From an uncultured bacterium (GTDB lineage: Bacteria; Cloacimonadota; Cloacimonadia; Cloacimonadales; Cloacimonadaceae), in NCBI GenBank assembly GCA_937960795.1, contig CALGPA010000061.1:1-5772 (forward strand): DNA of 5,772 bases, written 5' to 3'. The notes under the pieces were generated by a model. That model made no database searches, was not told the origin of the DNA, and worked only from the letters and a program-made list of their open reading frames with translations. The translations under genes were made by a program, and so were the position numbers. The first letter of the stretch is position 1. Every line of letters starts with the position of its first letter. Below are positions 1 through 5,772 of this stretch, piece by piece.

Positions 1-2
1 CA

Positions 3-875
3 AGTTTCAGAAGCGGCTTTGTAAGCATCATCGGCCGCCCCAACACCGGAAAATCTACCCTCATGAATCGCATCCTGGGTGAAGAACTTTCGATCACATC
101 TCCCAAGCCCCAGACCACCCGCTATGCCGTCAAGGGGATCTGGAATACATTTGATAAGCAAGTCATCTTCATCGACACCCCGGGCTACCTCAAGCCTCGC
201 TATGAGATGCAAGAGCGGATGGCAAGATTCATCAGCGAAAGCTTCAAGGATGTGGATCTGCTACTCTTCATGACTCAGATCCAAAGCTTCCCCACGGATT
301 ACGACCTGGAGGTACTGGATCTGATCAAGAATCTCAAGTGCCCGGTGATAGCCGTCTTCAATAAGGTAGATCTCGTTGAAGAAATCGATCAGGATGCTTT
401 TATCAAGATGATGCCGACCGTCGTGGAACGCTGCCACTTTGTCTCTGCCAGATTCGGCACCGGGATTGACGAGCTCAAAGAAAGCATCACCCACTATATC
501 CCATATCATGAGCCATACTACGAGGAAGACCAGCTTTCGGATCTCCCTATGCGTTTTTTTGCCAAAGAGCTCATCCGCGAAGCTATCTTCCACCTCTTTG
601 AAGAAGAGATCCCCTATGCTACGGCAGTGCTTATAGAAAGCTACAAAGAAAGCTCCAAGAAGGTAATCGTCGATGCCGTGATCTGGATCGAGCGGCAAAG
701 CCAAAAACCCATCATCATCGGGAAAGGCGGAGCAAATCTAAAAAAAATCAGAGAATATGCTCAGACGCGTCTCAGCGAATTCCTTGACTTTCCCGTGGAC
801 ATCCATCTCTTTGTAAAGATCAATGCAAATTGGCGAAAAAAACCACTCGCCCTCAAAGAACTGGGATTTGATTAG
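3..875 (+). CDS. era: GTPase Era, ribosome-associated (5'-partial)
   Basis: Era is a GTP-binding protein that binds the 3' end of 16S rRNA and helps assemble the 30S subunit in the cytoplasm. Counting from the first whole codon in the window, the G motifs are all present: G1 GRPNTGKS at residues 11-18, G2 Thr-Thr-Arg at 38-40 in an ITSPKPQTTR context, G3 DTPG at 58-61, G4 NKVD at 120-123 and G5 Ser-Ala-Arg at 148-150. The C-terminal KH domain follows, with its GKGG loop at 240-243, and the protein ends in the family's usual NANWRKKP and LGFD tail. The window shows 290 residues, against about 300 for the family. Because Era normally has only 5-10 residues before the 'GFVSIIGRPN' strand, the true start lies just left of position 1. 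The ATG at 63 lies after the P-loop and cannot be the start. The gene converges with the pump operon, whose terminator starts right after its TAG stop. Identification is secure. Confidence 0.97.
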   Translation, partial: SFRSGFVSIIGRPNTGKSTLMNRILGEELSITSPKPQTTRYAVKGIWNTFDKQVIFIDTPGYLKPRYEMQERMARFISESFKDVDLLLFMTQIQSFPTDYDLEVLDLIKNLKCPVIAVFNKVDLVEEIDQDAFIKMMPTVVERCHFVSARFGTGIDELKESITHYIPYHEPYYEEDQLSDLPMRFFAKELIREAIFHLFEEEIPYATAVLIESYKESSKKVIVDAVIWIERQSQKPIIIGKGGANLKKIREYAQTRLSEFLDFPVDIHLFVKINANWRKKPLALKELGFD

Positions 876-877
876 AT

Positions 878-909
878 AAAAAAAGCCCCTCCACGCATGG
901 TGAAGGGGC
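878..909 (-). terminator. Rho-independent terminator of the pump/nfu operon
   Basis: On the - strand a 10-base-pair stem (arms 909-900 and 894-885, each beginning or ending in a GCCCC/GGGGC block) closes a 5-base loop, CATGC. It is followed at once by seven T residues (884-878). The pairing at 903/891 is a G-U wobble in the - strand RNA but an A-C mismatch in the + strand RNA, and the + strand has no T run after the stem. The terminator therefore serves the leftward operon and not Era. It sits 16 bases downstream of the nfu-like stop codon, and its T run ends 3 bases short of the Era TAG. Confidence 0.9.
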
Positions 910-924
910 AGATTGATATGCTGA

Positions 925-1155
925 TTATTTGACCGAGATCACTTCTACGACCTCGGGAACTTCTTCTTTGATGATTCTTTCGATTCCGGCTTTGAGGGTG
1001 AGAGTCGCCATCGGGCAGCCATTACAGGCACCTTTGAGACGGACTTCCACTACATTGTCTTCACGGATTTGGACGAGCTCGACATCTCCACCATCAGCTT
1101 GAATTGCAGGGCGAACTTTGTCCAATACTTCTTCGAGTTTCTGTTTGTCGATCAT
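925..1155 (-). CDS. NifU C-terminal-domain (Nfu-type) Fe-S cluster protein
   Basis: This 76-residue protein consists of a single NifU-like C-terminal domain. Nfu proteins of this type carry or transfer a [4Fe-4S] cluster, usually bridged between two subunits, to apoproteins in the cytoplasm. The hallmarks are visible: an N-terminal helix, then VRPAIQADGGDVELV (about residues 14-28), and the cluster-binding Cys-X-X-Cys as GACNGCPMA with Cys44 and Cys47, followed by a TLKAGIERIIKEEVPEV helix. The length matches the stand-alone family, with no A-type or N-terminal NifU domain. An open frame continues 24 codons further upstream to 1227. I chose ATG at 1155 because the family starts at this helix, the extra stretch lies inside the preceding gene, and AAAGGA sits 6 bases before this ATG. 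The gene is last in the operon, 10 bases after the DUF3332-like gene. Its placement behind an efflux pump does not point to a specific client. Confidence 0.93.
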   Translation of the reverse strand: MIDKQKLEEVLDKVRPAIQADGGDVELVQIREDNVVEVRLKGACNGCPMATLTLKAGIERIIKEEVPEVVEVISVK

Positions 1156-1161
1156 TCGTTT

Positions 1162-1167
1162 TCCTTT
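1162..1167 (-). promoter_or_regulatory. Ribosome binding site of the Nfu-type gene
   Basis: The - strand reads AAAGGA, then six bases, then ATG at 1155. The site overlaps the TAA stop (1168-1166) of the DUF3332-like gene, so ribosomes finishing that gene end on it, an arrangement that allows translational coupling. It supports the short start over the longer open frame. Confidence 0.75.
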
Positions 1168-1675
1168 ACATGGCTTCTTTGAGAGTATAAGACTTTCCTG
1201 AGGGCAGGAAGAAATCGGCTTCGCCATCTTTCACGGTTGCGATCTTAAATGCTCCTGCTTCGGTCTGCAGATACCAGGATTGCTCCATGGGCTTGAAACT
1301 CAAATCGAGTTCTTGACCGGGATTTGTCAAATCTTCCACGATTACTTCATTTTGTCTGATGGTGATCTTGAAGTCTTTACCATCTTGCGAGGCATATTTG
1401 ATGACTTCTTCGCCGGCACCCATAGCTATGGGATTGCTGCCTGTCCAAAACTCGATAGTGTTGAAAAGCAGAGCGTCAGAAATCATTGCCAGGCCATAGA
1501 TTGGAACGATATTCATAACCCAAAACAGGATTTAATTTTCCCATTTTCCACCAAAGTTCTGGTTGAAATCATAGACCTTGCGGCCTACAGCGAAATTGCC
1601 AAAGCATCCTGCTACTCCGACGGTGAGAATGACCGCCAGCATGGCGATACTTACGAGCTTAACGATTCTGTTCAT
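1166..1675 (-). pseudogene. DUF3332-like lipoprotein gene interrupted by an in-frame TAA
   Basis: Read from ATG at 1675 the frame runs to TAA at 1168-1166. It has 170 codons and one internal stop, TAA at 1534-1532 (codon 48). The N-terminal part is a lipoprotein signal peptide: Arg3 and Lys6, a hydrophobic core, and a lipobox ending Val-Ala-Gly-Cys24. FGNFAVGRKVYDFNQ and GGKWEN follow. In the same frame, after the stop, come ILFWVMNIVPIYGLAMISD (one hydrophobic segment, about 49-70) and NTIEFWTGSNP at 72-82, then a beta-rich hydrophilic domain. This order (lipobox, NKWxNE-like motif, hydrophobic segment, N-IEFWTGxNP) is what I recall of the DUF3332 family, uncharacterised proteins of about 170-190 residues. 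The restored length of about 168 fits. The stop falls where I expect Glu, so one G-to-T change (GAA to TAA) would explain it. The signal peptide half would be released as 47 residues. ATG at 1516 lies 15 bases past the stop and could restart translation weakly. The start overlaps the permease end by 17 bases. A sequencing error is the main alternative to a true nonsense mutation. Confidence 0.8.
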
Positions 1676-4600
1676 TGCAGATCTCCTTTTTTGACTGGTT
1701 GTGCGTACTCAGGAAATAGAATGCAGGAATCACAATCAACGTCAGTAGGGTCGAAACTATCAGTCCACCAATGGATACAATACCCATCGACATTCTAAAT
1801 TCACGGCCGGCAGAGCCGATCCCCAGAGCCATCGGCAACATCCCGATTACAATGGACAAAGTGCTCATGATGATGGGCTTGAGCTTCATCCTTCCTGCTT
1901 CCAACAGTGCGTCATGCGAACACATCCCTTCTTTACGCTTTATATTCACATAGTCTAATATTAATATAGCGTTATTTACAACAATGCCAACCAACATTAT
2001 GACTGCCAGCATGGAAAACATGTTGATTCCCACGCCGGAAAAGAAGAGTGCTATGATCACTCCGATGATTGCCAAGGGCACTGTAGCAAGGATAATTAGT
2101 GGCTGCGCAAAGCTTTCCAGAATCGCTGCCAGCAACATATAGGTCAAAAGCACTGCTAAAAGGAAGGTTCTCGCCATATCTAGCATGGTTTCGTTGAGCA
2201 TCTTCGCTTGTTGTCCCCAAGAGATCTGATATCCACTCGGCAATTCCAGATCATCCAATCTCTGAGTGATGGCGGCATTGACTTGTCCAGTGCTAAAGCC
2301 TTGTGCCGCATTGCCGCTGATCTCAATGGTTTTAAACCTATCCATGTGGGTCAATCTGCTCACGCCCGGAGCAAAATCCATCTCAACTAACTGCGCCAAT
2401 TGATATGGCTGACCACGGATGATCACAGTTAGGTTCATGATTTTATCAGGGTGATTGATATCCTCATCTGCCAATGTCAGGCGGATGTCATATTGATTGC
2501 CGCCCTCACGATAGTAGTTATCCACGAGCCCCTCGACGCTACCTCTCAGAGCGATGGCAAGGTCAAAGACCGTGGCACCGATCTCAGACAGACGATCACG
2601 CTTGGGATACAAAGTGATTTCGGATGTTCCCGGGCGAGAGCCGCTGTCCAAATTGATCAGTCCCGGCACATCACGAATAGCGTCCATGACGTCAAACTTC
2701 AGCTCTTCGAGCACATCCTGATCTTGACCCTGGATGTAAAAGCTGATTCCACTTCCTCCCGGACCAATGTTTTGGTCACTCACCTGGATCTCAGCATTGG
2801 GTATATCCTCAAGATCCAAGATCAAAGCACTCACCATATCTTTAGTGCTACGGCGTCTATCTTTACCGTCTACGAGTTGCACATCCACGCTGGCAAGATT
2901 GCTGCCGGTATCGATAAAGCCTTGGCTACCGATGCTGCTGACAATGTGCTCCACTTCCGGATGCTCTTTGACACGATCGTTGATGATTTCCACTACTTTT
3001 GAGGTTTCATCCAGGCTGTATCCTTCGGGAAGCTCTACAGAAATACTTACAGTTCCCTGATCCATCTCCGGCATCAGCTCAAAGCCAAGACCCGGCACCA
3101 AAAATAGACTTGCAATCAGGATAAGCACCGTCATCATCAAGATGCCAAGGCTCCTAGCTTTGCTTTTTAGCACACCTATCATAAAGCGCTGATAGAGATT
3201 TGAGAATTTCTCAAAGACAGCATCAAACTTCAGCCCCCAACGGCTATCGTGCTTACCTTCCGGGATGATCAAAGATGCCAACATCGGAGTAATCGTAAAA
3301 GAGGAGATCAACGAGAAGATGGTGGCAAAAGTCACCGTGAGCGCAAATTCCTTGAGGAATCCGCCGATCATCGAGCTCATCGAAGCAATCGGCAAAAACA
3401 CCACGATGTTTGTAAGCGCGGATGCCAAGACTGCCACAGTGATTTCGCTGGTGCCGATGAACGCGGCTTCTTTGCGCTTATTGCCCATATCCTTGTGGCG
3501 GAATATATTCTCAATCACCACCACCGAGTTTGTCACTAAGATACCCACCGCTGTGGAAAATCCGGTCAGGGTGAGCATGTTTAAGGTAAATCCGGCAGCC
3601 TGCAAGAAGATAAAGGTTGAGATGATCGAGATCGGCATCGAGAGTGCCACGATCAAGGTCGATCTGAGATCATGCAAGAAGAGCAGAAGCACCAAGCCAG
3701 TGAGCAAAATCCCGAGCCACAAAGTCATTAGTGTGTCTGCCACAGTAGCGCGGGTGAAATCACTATCATCACGGATGATGTTCAGGCTCACATTTGCCGG
3801 GAGTTGACTCTCCAGCTCTGGCAATGCTTTGCGCACCTCTTCTGCTATGCTTACTACGTTTCCGTCTGAGCTGTTTGTGATCGAGATTCTCACGATATTG
3901 TCATTTAGAGTTCCCGCTGCAGCGTTAAAATATGTCGAACGCTGAGTGATCTTTTCGGCACCGTCAACGACCTCTGCCAGATCCCCGAGTTTTCGCTCGC
4001 CCTGAGATGTGGGGATCATCAAGTCGCGGATCTCTTCCACGGAAGAGAATTCACCTTTGAGACGCACCGAGTAGTCTTGATTGCCCTGAGTGAAGTTTCC
4101 ACCCGGCATATCCAGATTCTGCGCTGCCAAGATCTGATTCATCTGAGCCAACGAGATGCGATTTTGATACACCACTCGGTCACTTAATTCCACCAATACC
4201 TCGCGTTTGGCTCCGCCGGTGAGGCTAACTTGTGCCACACCCTGGATCTGAGAAAGCCGCTCGCGCAAGGATCCATCAGCCAGCTCATAGAGCTCGCGAG
4301 GGTCCATGTCTCCGGTTAGGACAAGATCCATGAAAGGAAAGGCAGAAAAGTCAAACTTTTGCACCGCCGGACGTTCAACACCATCCGGAAGATCTCGTAG
4401 TATCGCGTCAACCTTATCTTTTACTTCGTTGTTTGCGACGTTGATATCTTTGTTTTGCTCAAATGCTACCAGGATAATGGATACATTTTCCATCGAAAAG
4501 CTTTGGATAAAATCTATCTGCGGAACAGTAGCCACAGCCTCTTCGAGCTTTGTTGTTACCTGTGTCTCTATCTCTCGAGGTCCAGCGCCTGGATAGATGG

Positions 4601-4745
4601 TTTGAATCGATACATAGGGCAATTCCACGTCCGGCATTAGGTTCAGCGGCATGCCCATATAGGCCATGGCGCCAAAGACCACAAAGACCAAAATGGCCAT
4701 GGTCACCAACACCGGGCGGTCTATGGATAGCTTTGCCAAAAACAT
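1659..4745 (-). CDS. RND efflux permease, HAE-1/AcrB-like inner-membrane pump
   Basis: This is the inner-membrane transporter of a tripartite efflux pump, expected to move drugs or other amphiphiles from periplasm or inner membrane to an outer-membrane channel. From ATG at 4745 it is 1028 residues long, near AcrB's 1049. The topology is that of RND pumps: TM1 about 11-30, a large periplasmic porter loop about 33-333, TM2-TM7 about 336-551, a second periplasmic loop about 555-858, and TM8-TM12 about 860-1012. Familiar landmarks are the opening FLAKLSIDRPV, YPGAGPREIE near 51-60, LFLHDLRSTLIVALSMPISI (355-374), VVVIEN in TM4 and VGIVVNNAILILDY in TM10. The classical proton-relay residues are missing: TM4 reads LVTNSVVV (Thr405-Asn406 for Asp407-Asp408 of AcrB) and TM10 has Asn924 where AcrB has Lys940. 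Lys954 stands at the Arg971 position. ATG at 4745 is preferred over an in-frame TTG at 4751, because AAGGGAG lies 6 bases before the ATG but touches the TTG. The gene follows the adaptor gene by 2 bases. The substrate cannot be told from sequence. Confidence 0.95.
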   Translation of the reverse strand: MFLAKLSIDRPVLVTMAILVFVVFGAMAYMGMPLNLMPDVELPYVSIQTIYPGAGPREIETQVTTKLEEAVATVPQIDFIQSFSMENVSIILVAFEQNKDINVANNEVKDKVDAILRDLPDGVERPAVQKFDFSAFPFMDLVLTGDMDPRELYELADGSLRERLSQIQGVAQVSLTGGAKREVLVELSDRVVYQNRISLAQMNQILAAQNLDMPGGNFTQGNQDYSVRLKGEFSSVEEIRDLMIPTSQGERKLGDLAEVVDGAEKITQRSTYFNAAAGTLNDNIVRISITNSSDGNVVSIAEEVRKALPELESQLPANVSLNIIRDDSDFTRATVADTLMTLWLGILLTGLVLLLFLHDLRSTLIVALSMPISIISTFIFLQAAGFTLNMLTLTGFSTAVGILVTNSVVVIENIFRHKDMGNKRKEAAFIGTSEITVAVLASALTNIVVFLPIASMSSMIGGFLKEFALTVTFATIFSLISSFTITPMLASLIIPEGKHDSRWGLKFDAVFEKFSNLYQRFMIGVLKSKARSLGILMMTVLILIASLFLVPGLGFELMPEMDQGTVSISVELPEGYSLDETSKVVEIINDRVKEHPEVEHIVSSIGSQGFIDTGSNLASVDVQLVDGKDRRRSTKDMVSALILDLEDIPNAEIQVSDQNIGPGGSGISFYIQGQDQDVLEELKFDVMDAIRDVPGLINLDSGSRPGTSEITLYPKRDRLSEIGATVFDLAIALRGSVEGLVDNYYREGGNQYDIRLTLADEDINHPDKIMNLTVIIRGQPYQLAQLVEMDFAPGVSRLTHMDRFKTIEISGNAAQGFSTGQVNAAITQRLDDLELPSGYQISWGQQAKMLNETMLDMARTFLLAVLLTYMLLAAILESFAQPLIILATVPLAIIGVIIALFFSGVGINMFSMLAVIMLVGIVVNNAILILDYVNIKRKEGMCSHDALLEAGRMKLKPIIMSTLSIVIGMLPMALGIGSAGREFRMSMGIVSIGGLIVSTLLTLIVIPAFYFLSTHNQSKKEICNEQNR
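1683..1689 (-). promoter_or_regulatory. Ribosome binding site of the DUF3332-like gene
   Basis: The - strand has AAAGGAG followed by a 7-base spacer and ATG at 1675. It lies inside the last codons of the permease gene and is the strongest Shine-Dalgarno match in the window. It shows that the real start of the lipoprotein gene is at 1675, upstream of the premature stop, and that the ATG at 1516 is not the natural start. Confidence 0.8.
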
Positions 4746-4747
4746 GC

Positions 4748-5770
4748 TCAACTCCCTTCTATGATTCGGATCTTACTGCCCTCGATGAGGGATTTTACGC
4801 CTTCAGAAATGATCATATCTCCTTCCTGAAGACCATCGAGCACTTCATATTGCAAGTGGTTATTCACTCCGAGCTCGATCTTTCTTCTCGTAGCCCGATC
4901 ATTTTCGGCTATCCAAAGATAGCTGTCGCCATTTTCGCGAACGAGGATATGACGATCCACCACGAAGACATCATCTTTGCGTAGGATCTCAACGAATATC
5001 TCAGCTGTCACACCATAGGGAATACCTGATTTCCCTGAAAATTCGGTTTCCACGCGAAATGCTTTAGTAGCTGGATCCATGGCCATAGCGATCGAGGTGA
5101 CCCTGCCGGCAATGCTTCTTCCTTCCCATGTAGCAAGGACTTTGGAGCCCTTGCGGAACTTGCTGATCTCGGTCTCGGGAACCATCAAGCTGGCGCGATA
5201 GCCACCTTCTGAGGTCACGGTAAAGAGATCTTTGCCGGGGAAGACTCGCTCTGATTCACTGACTTTGATGTCTGTGATCACTCCGCTAATCGGAGAGCTC
5301 ACAAAGATCATCTGTTTACTGGAATCCAGATTGGCTTTGGCTACCTCATATTGAGTGCGCACATTCTCAAAATCCTGCAAAGAAATGGCGTTTTCTTCGT
5401 ACAAACGCTGCATTCTGTTGTAGACAGCTTCAATGCTCTCAAAAGCACTGCGTGCTTGAAAATATTGGGCAGCTGGATTGTCGGTGGGAAAGCTGACCAC
5501 TATGTCACCTTGCTCCACCCGGTCTCCCACCTTGAAGTGGATCTTTGCTACCACGTCGCTGAGCATGGCTTGACCAGTGCTTTCTTGGCTGCCGGAGAGC
5601 ATCGCGTTGTAGCGTAAGTTTTGCTCAAAAGTGCTCTTCTCAGCGCGAATTGTTCGCACCGGAACTCCCAGTTCGCTGTGAATTTTTTCCATGCTGCGGG
5701 CTTCTTCCGTCTTTCTTCCGCATGCGCTGAGCATCATCAGAAGGCTCAGGGTGATTATCGTGTATATCAT
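4748..5770 (-). CDS. RND efflux adaptor lipoprotein (membrane fusion protein, HlyD/AcrA family)
   Basis: This periplasmic adaptor would link the permease to an outer-membrane TolC-like channel. The visible frame has 340 residues. It opens with a lipoprotein signal peptide ending Leu-Ser-Ala-Cys17, followed by a charged linker. The first lipoyl half is at about 65-94 (AMLSDVVAKIHFKVGDRVEQGD). The alpha-hairpin at about 97-154 is short (one helix pair, FQARSAF... and LQDFENVRTQYEVAKANLD). The second lipoyl half is at about 155-190 (SSPISGVITDIKVSESERV), the beta-barrel at about 191-262, and the membrane-proximal domain at about 265-337, ending LQEGDMIISEGVKSLIEGSKI. The length and order are typical of AcrA/MexA-type adaptors. 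The stop lies 2 bases before the permease ATG, which makes them an operon pair. The ATG at 5770 is only 2 bases from the window edge, and the signal peptide it gives has no Lys or Arg before the hydrophobic core, so the true start may be a few codons upstream. The operon promoter is not in the window. Confidence 0.93.
   Translation of the reverse strand: MIYTIITLSLLMMLSACGRKTEEARSMEKIHSELGVPVRTIRAEKSTFEQNLRYNAMLSGSQESTGQAMLSDVVAKIHFKVGDRVEQGDIVVSFPTDNPAAQYFQARSAFESIEAVYNRMQRLYEENAISLQDFENVRTQYEVAKANLDSSKQMIFVSSPISGVITDIKVSESERVFPGKDLFTVTSEGGYRASLMVPETEISKFRKGSKVLATWEGRSIAGRVTSIAMAMDPATKAFRVETEFSGKSGIPYGVTAEIFVEILRKDDVFVVDRHILVRENGDSYLWIAENDRATRRKIELGVNNHLQYEVLDGLQEGDMIISEGVKSLIEGSKIRIIEGS
4752..4758 (-). 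promoter_or_regulatory. Ribosome binding site of the RND permease
   Basis: AAGGGAG on the - strand lies in the last codons of the adaptor gene, 6 bases before ATG at 4745. The adaptor stop TGA (4750-4748) falls between the two. This spacing decides the permease start in favour of the ATG and suggests coupled translation of adaptor and permease. Confidence 0.75.
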
Positions 5771-5772
5771 GC

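Noticed and set aside
1..62. Apparent N-terminal truncation of Era.
   Set aside because: The coding frame runs straight to the window edge through an intact P-loop, so the missing few residues are a boundary effect and not a broken gene.
261..704. Leftward open frame of 147 codons opposite Era.
   Set aside because: It lies wholly inside the conserved Era coding sequence, shows no recognisable domain, and its translation looks like a shadow of the real codons.
1156..1227. N-terminal extension of 24 residues on the Nfu-type protein.
   Set aside because: It overlaps the end of the DUF3332-like gene, has no family similarity that I can see, and the internal ATG at 1155 has its own ribosome binding site.
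1280..1798. Rightward open frame of 172 codons opposite the DUF3332-like gene and the permease end.
   Set aside because: The opposite strand is explained by recognisable protein families with ribosome binding sites. This frame has no family signal and straddles a gene junction.
2451..3002. Rightward open frame of 183 codons inside the permease gene.
   Set aside because: It is antisense to the second periplasmic loop of the permease, with no domain and no independent sign of coding.
3265..3807. Rightward open frame of 180 codons inside the permease gene.
   Set aside because: It is antisense to the conserved TM2-TM6 region. Its composition (rich in Ser, Ile, Val and Lys) is what reverse-complemented membrane codons give.
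4749..4751. TTG as the start of the RND permease, giving two more residues and overlapping the adaptor stop.
   Set aside because: The Shine-Dalgarno AAGGGAG ends directly against the TTG with no spacer, while the ATG at 4745 has a normal 6-base spacer and matches the usual beginning of the family.

Overview
The window reads as chromosomal DNA from a Gram-negative bacterium. It carries a tripartite RND efflux system with a lipoprotein adaptor, which needs an outer membrane, and two lipoprotein signal peptides. Base composition looks balanced (close to half G+C by eye). The mix of Era, an RND pump of the 'NNAILILDY' type and a DUF3332-like lipoprotein recalls the Bacteroidetes/FCB side of the tree, for example Cloacimonadota-like lineages. 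That placement is a guess and no marker here fixes it. There are no mobile elements, CRISPR arrays, tRNA or rRNA genes.

Layout. On the + strand, positions 3-875 hold the GTPase Era, almost complete and cut only at its first few residues by the window edge. Everything else lies on the - strand and converges on Era. Read in the direction of transcription (right to left), it is: an RND membrane fusion (adaptor) lipoprotein (5770-4748), an RND inner-membrane permease (4745-1659), a DUF3332-like lipoprotein gene broken by one in-frame TAA (1675-1166), and a small NifU C-terminal-domain (Nfu-type) Fe-S protein (1155-925). A strong intrinsic terminator for the - strand follows at 909-878, immediately beside the Era stop codon.

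The four - strand genes are spaced by 2 bases, by a 17-base overlap and by 10 bases. Each internal junction has a clear Shine-Dalgarno sequence, so they very likely form one operon whose promoter lies beyond the right edge. An outer-membrane TolC-like factor would be expected further upstream, outside the window. The adaptor and permease work together. The role of the DUF3332 lipoprotein and of the Nfu protein in the same transcript is not obvious.

Two points deserve a second look. The DUF3332-like gene has a single premature stop in an otherwise intact frame. The permease has Thr-Asn and Asn where classical proton-driven RND pumps have Asp-Asp (TM4) and Lys (TM10). Otherwise the region is ordinary, and I see no evidence of a new type of system. 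The only gene-free stretch is 876-924, which holds the terminator.
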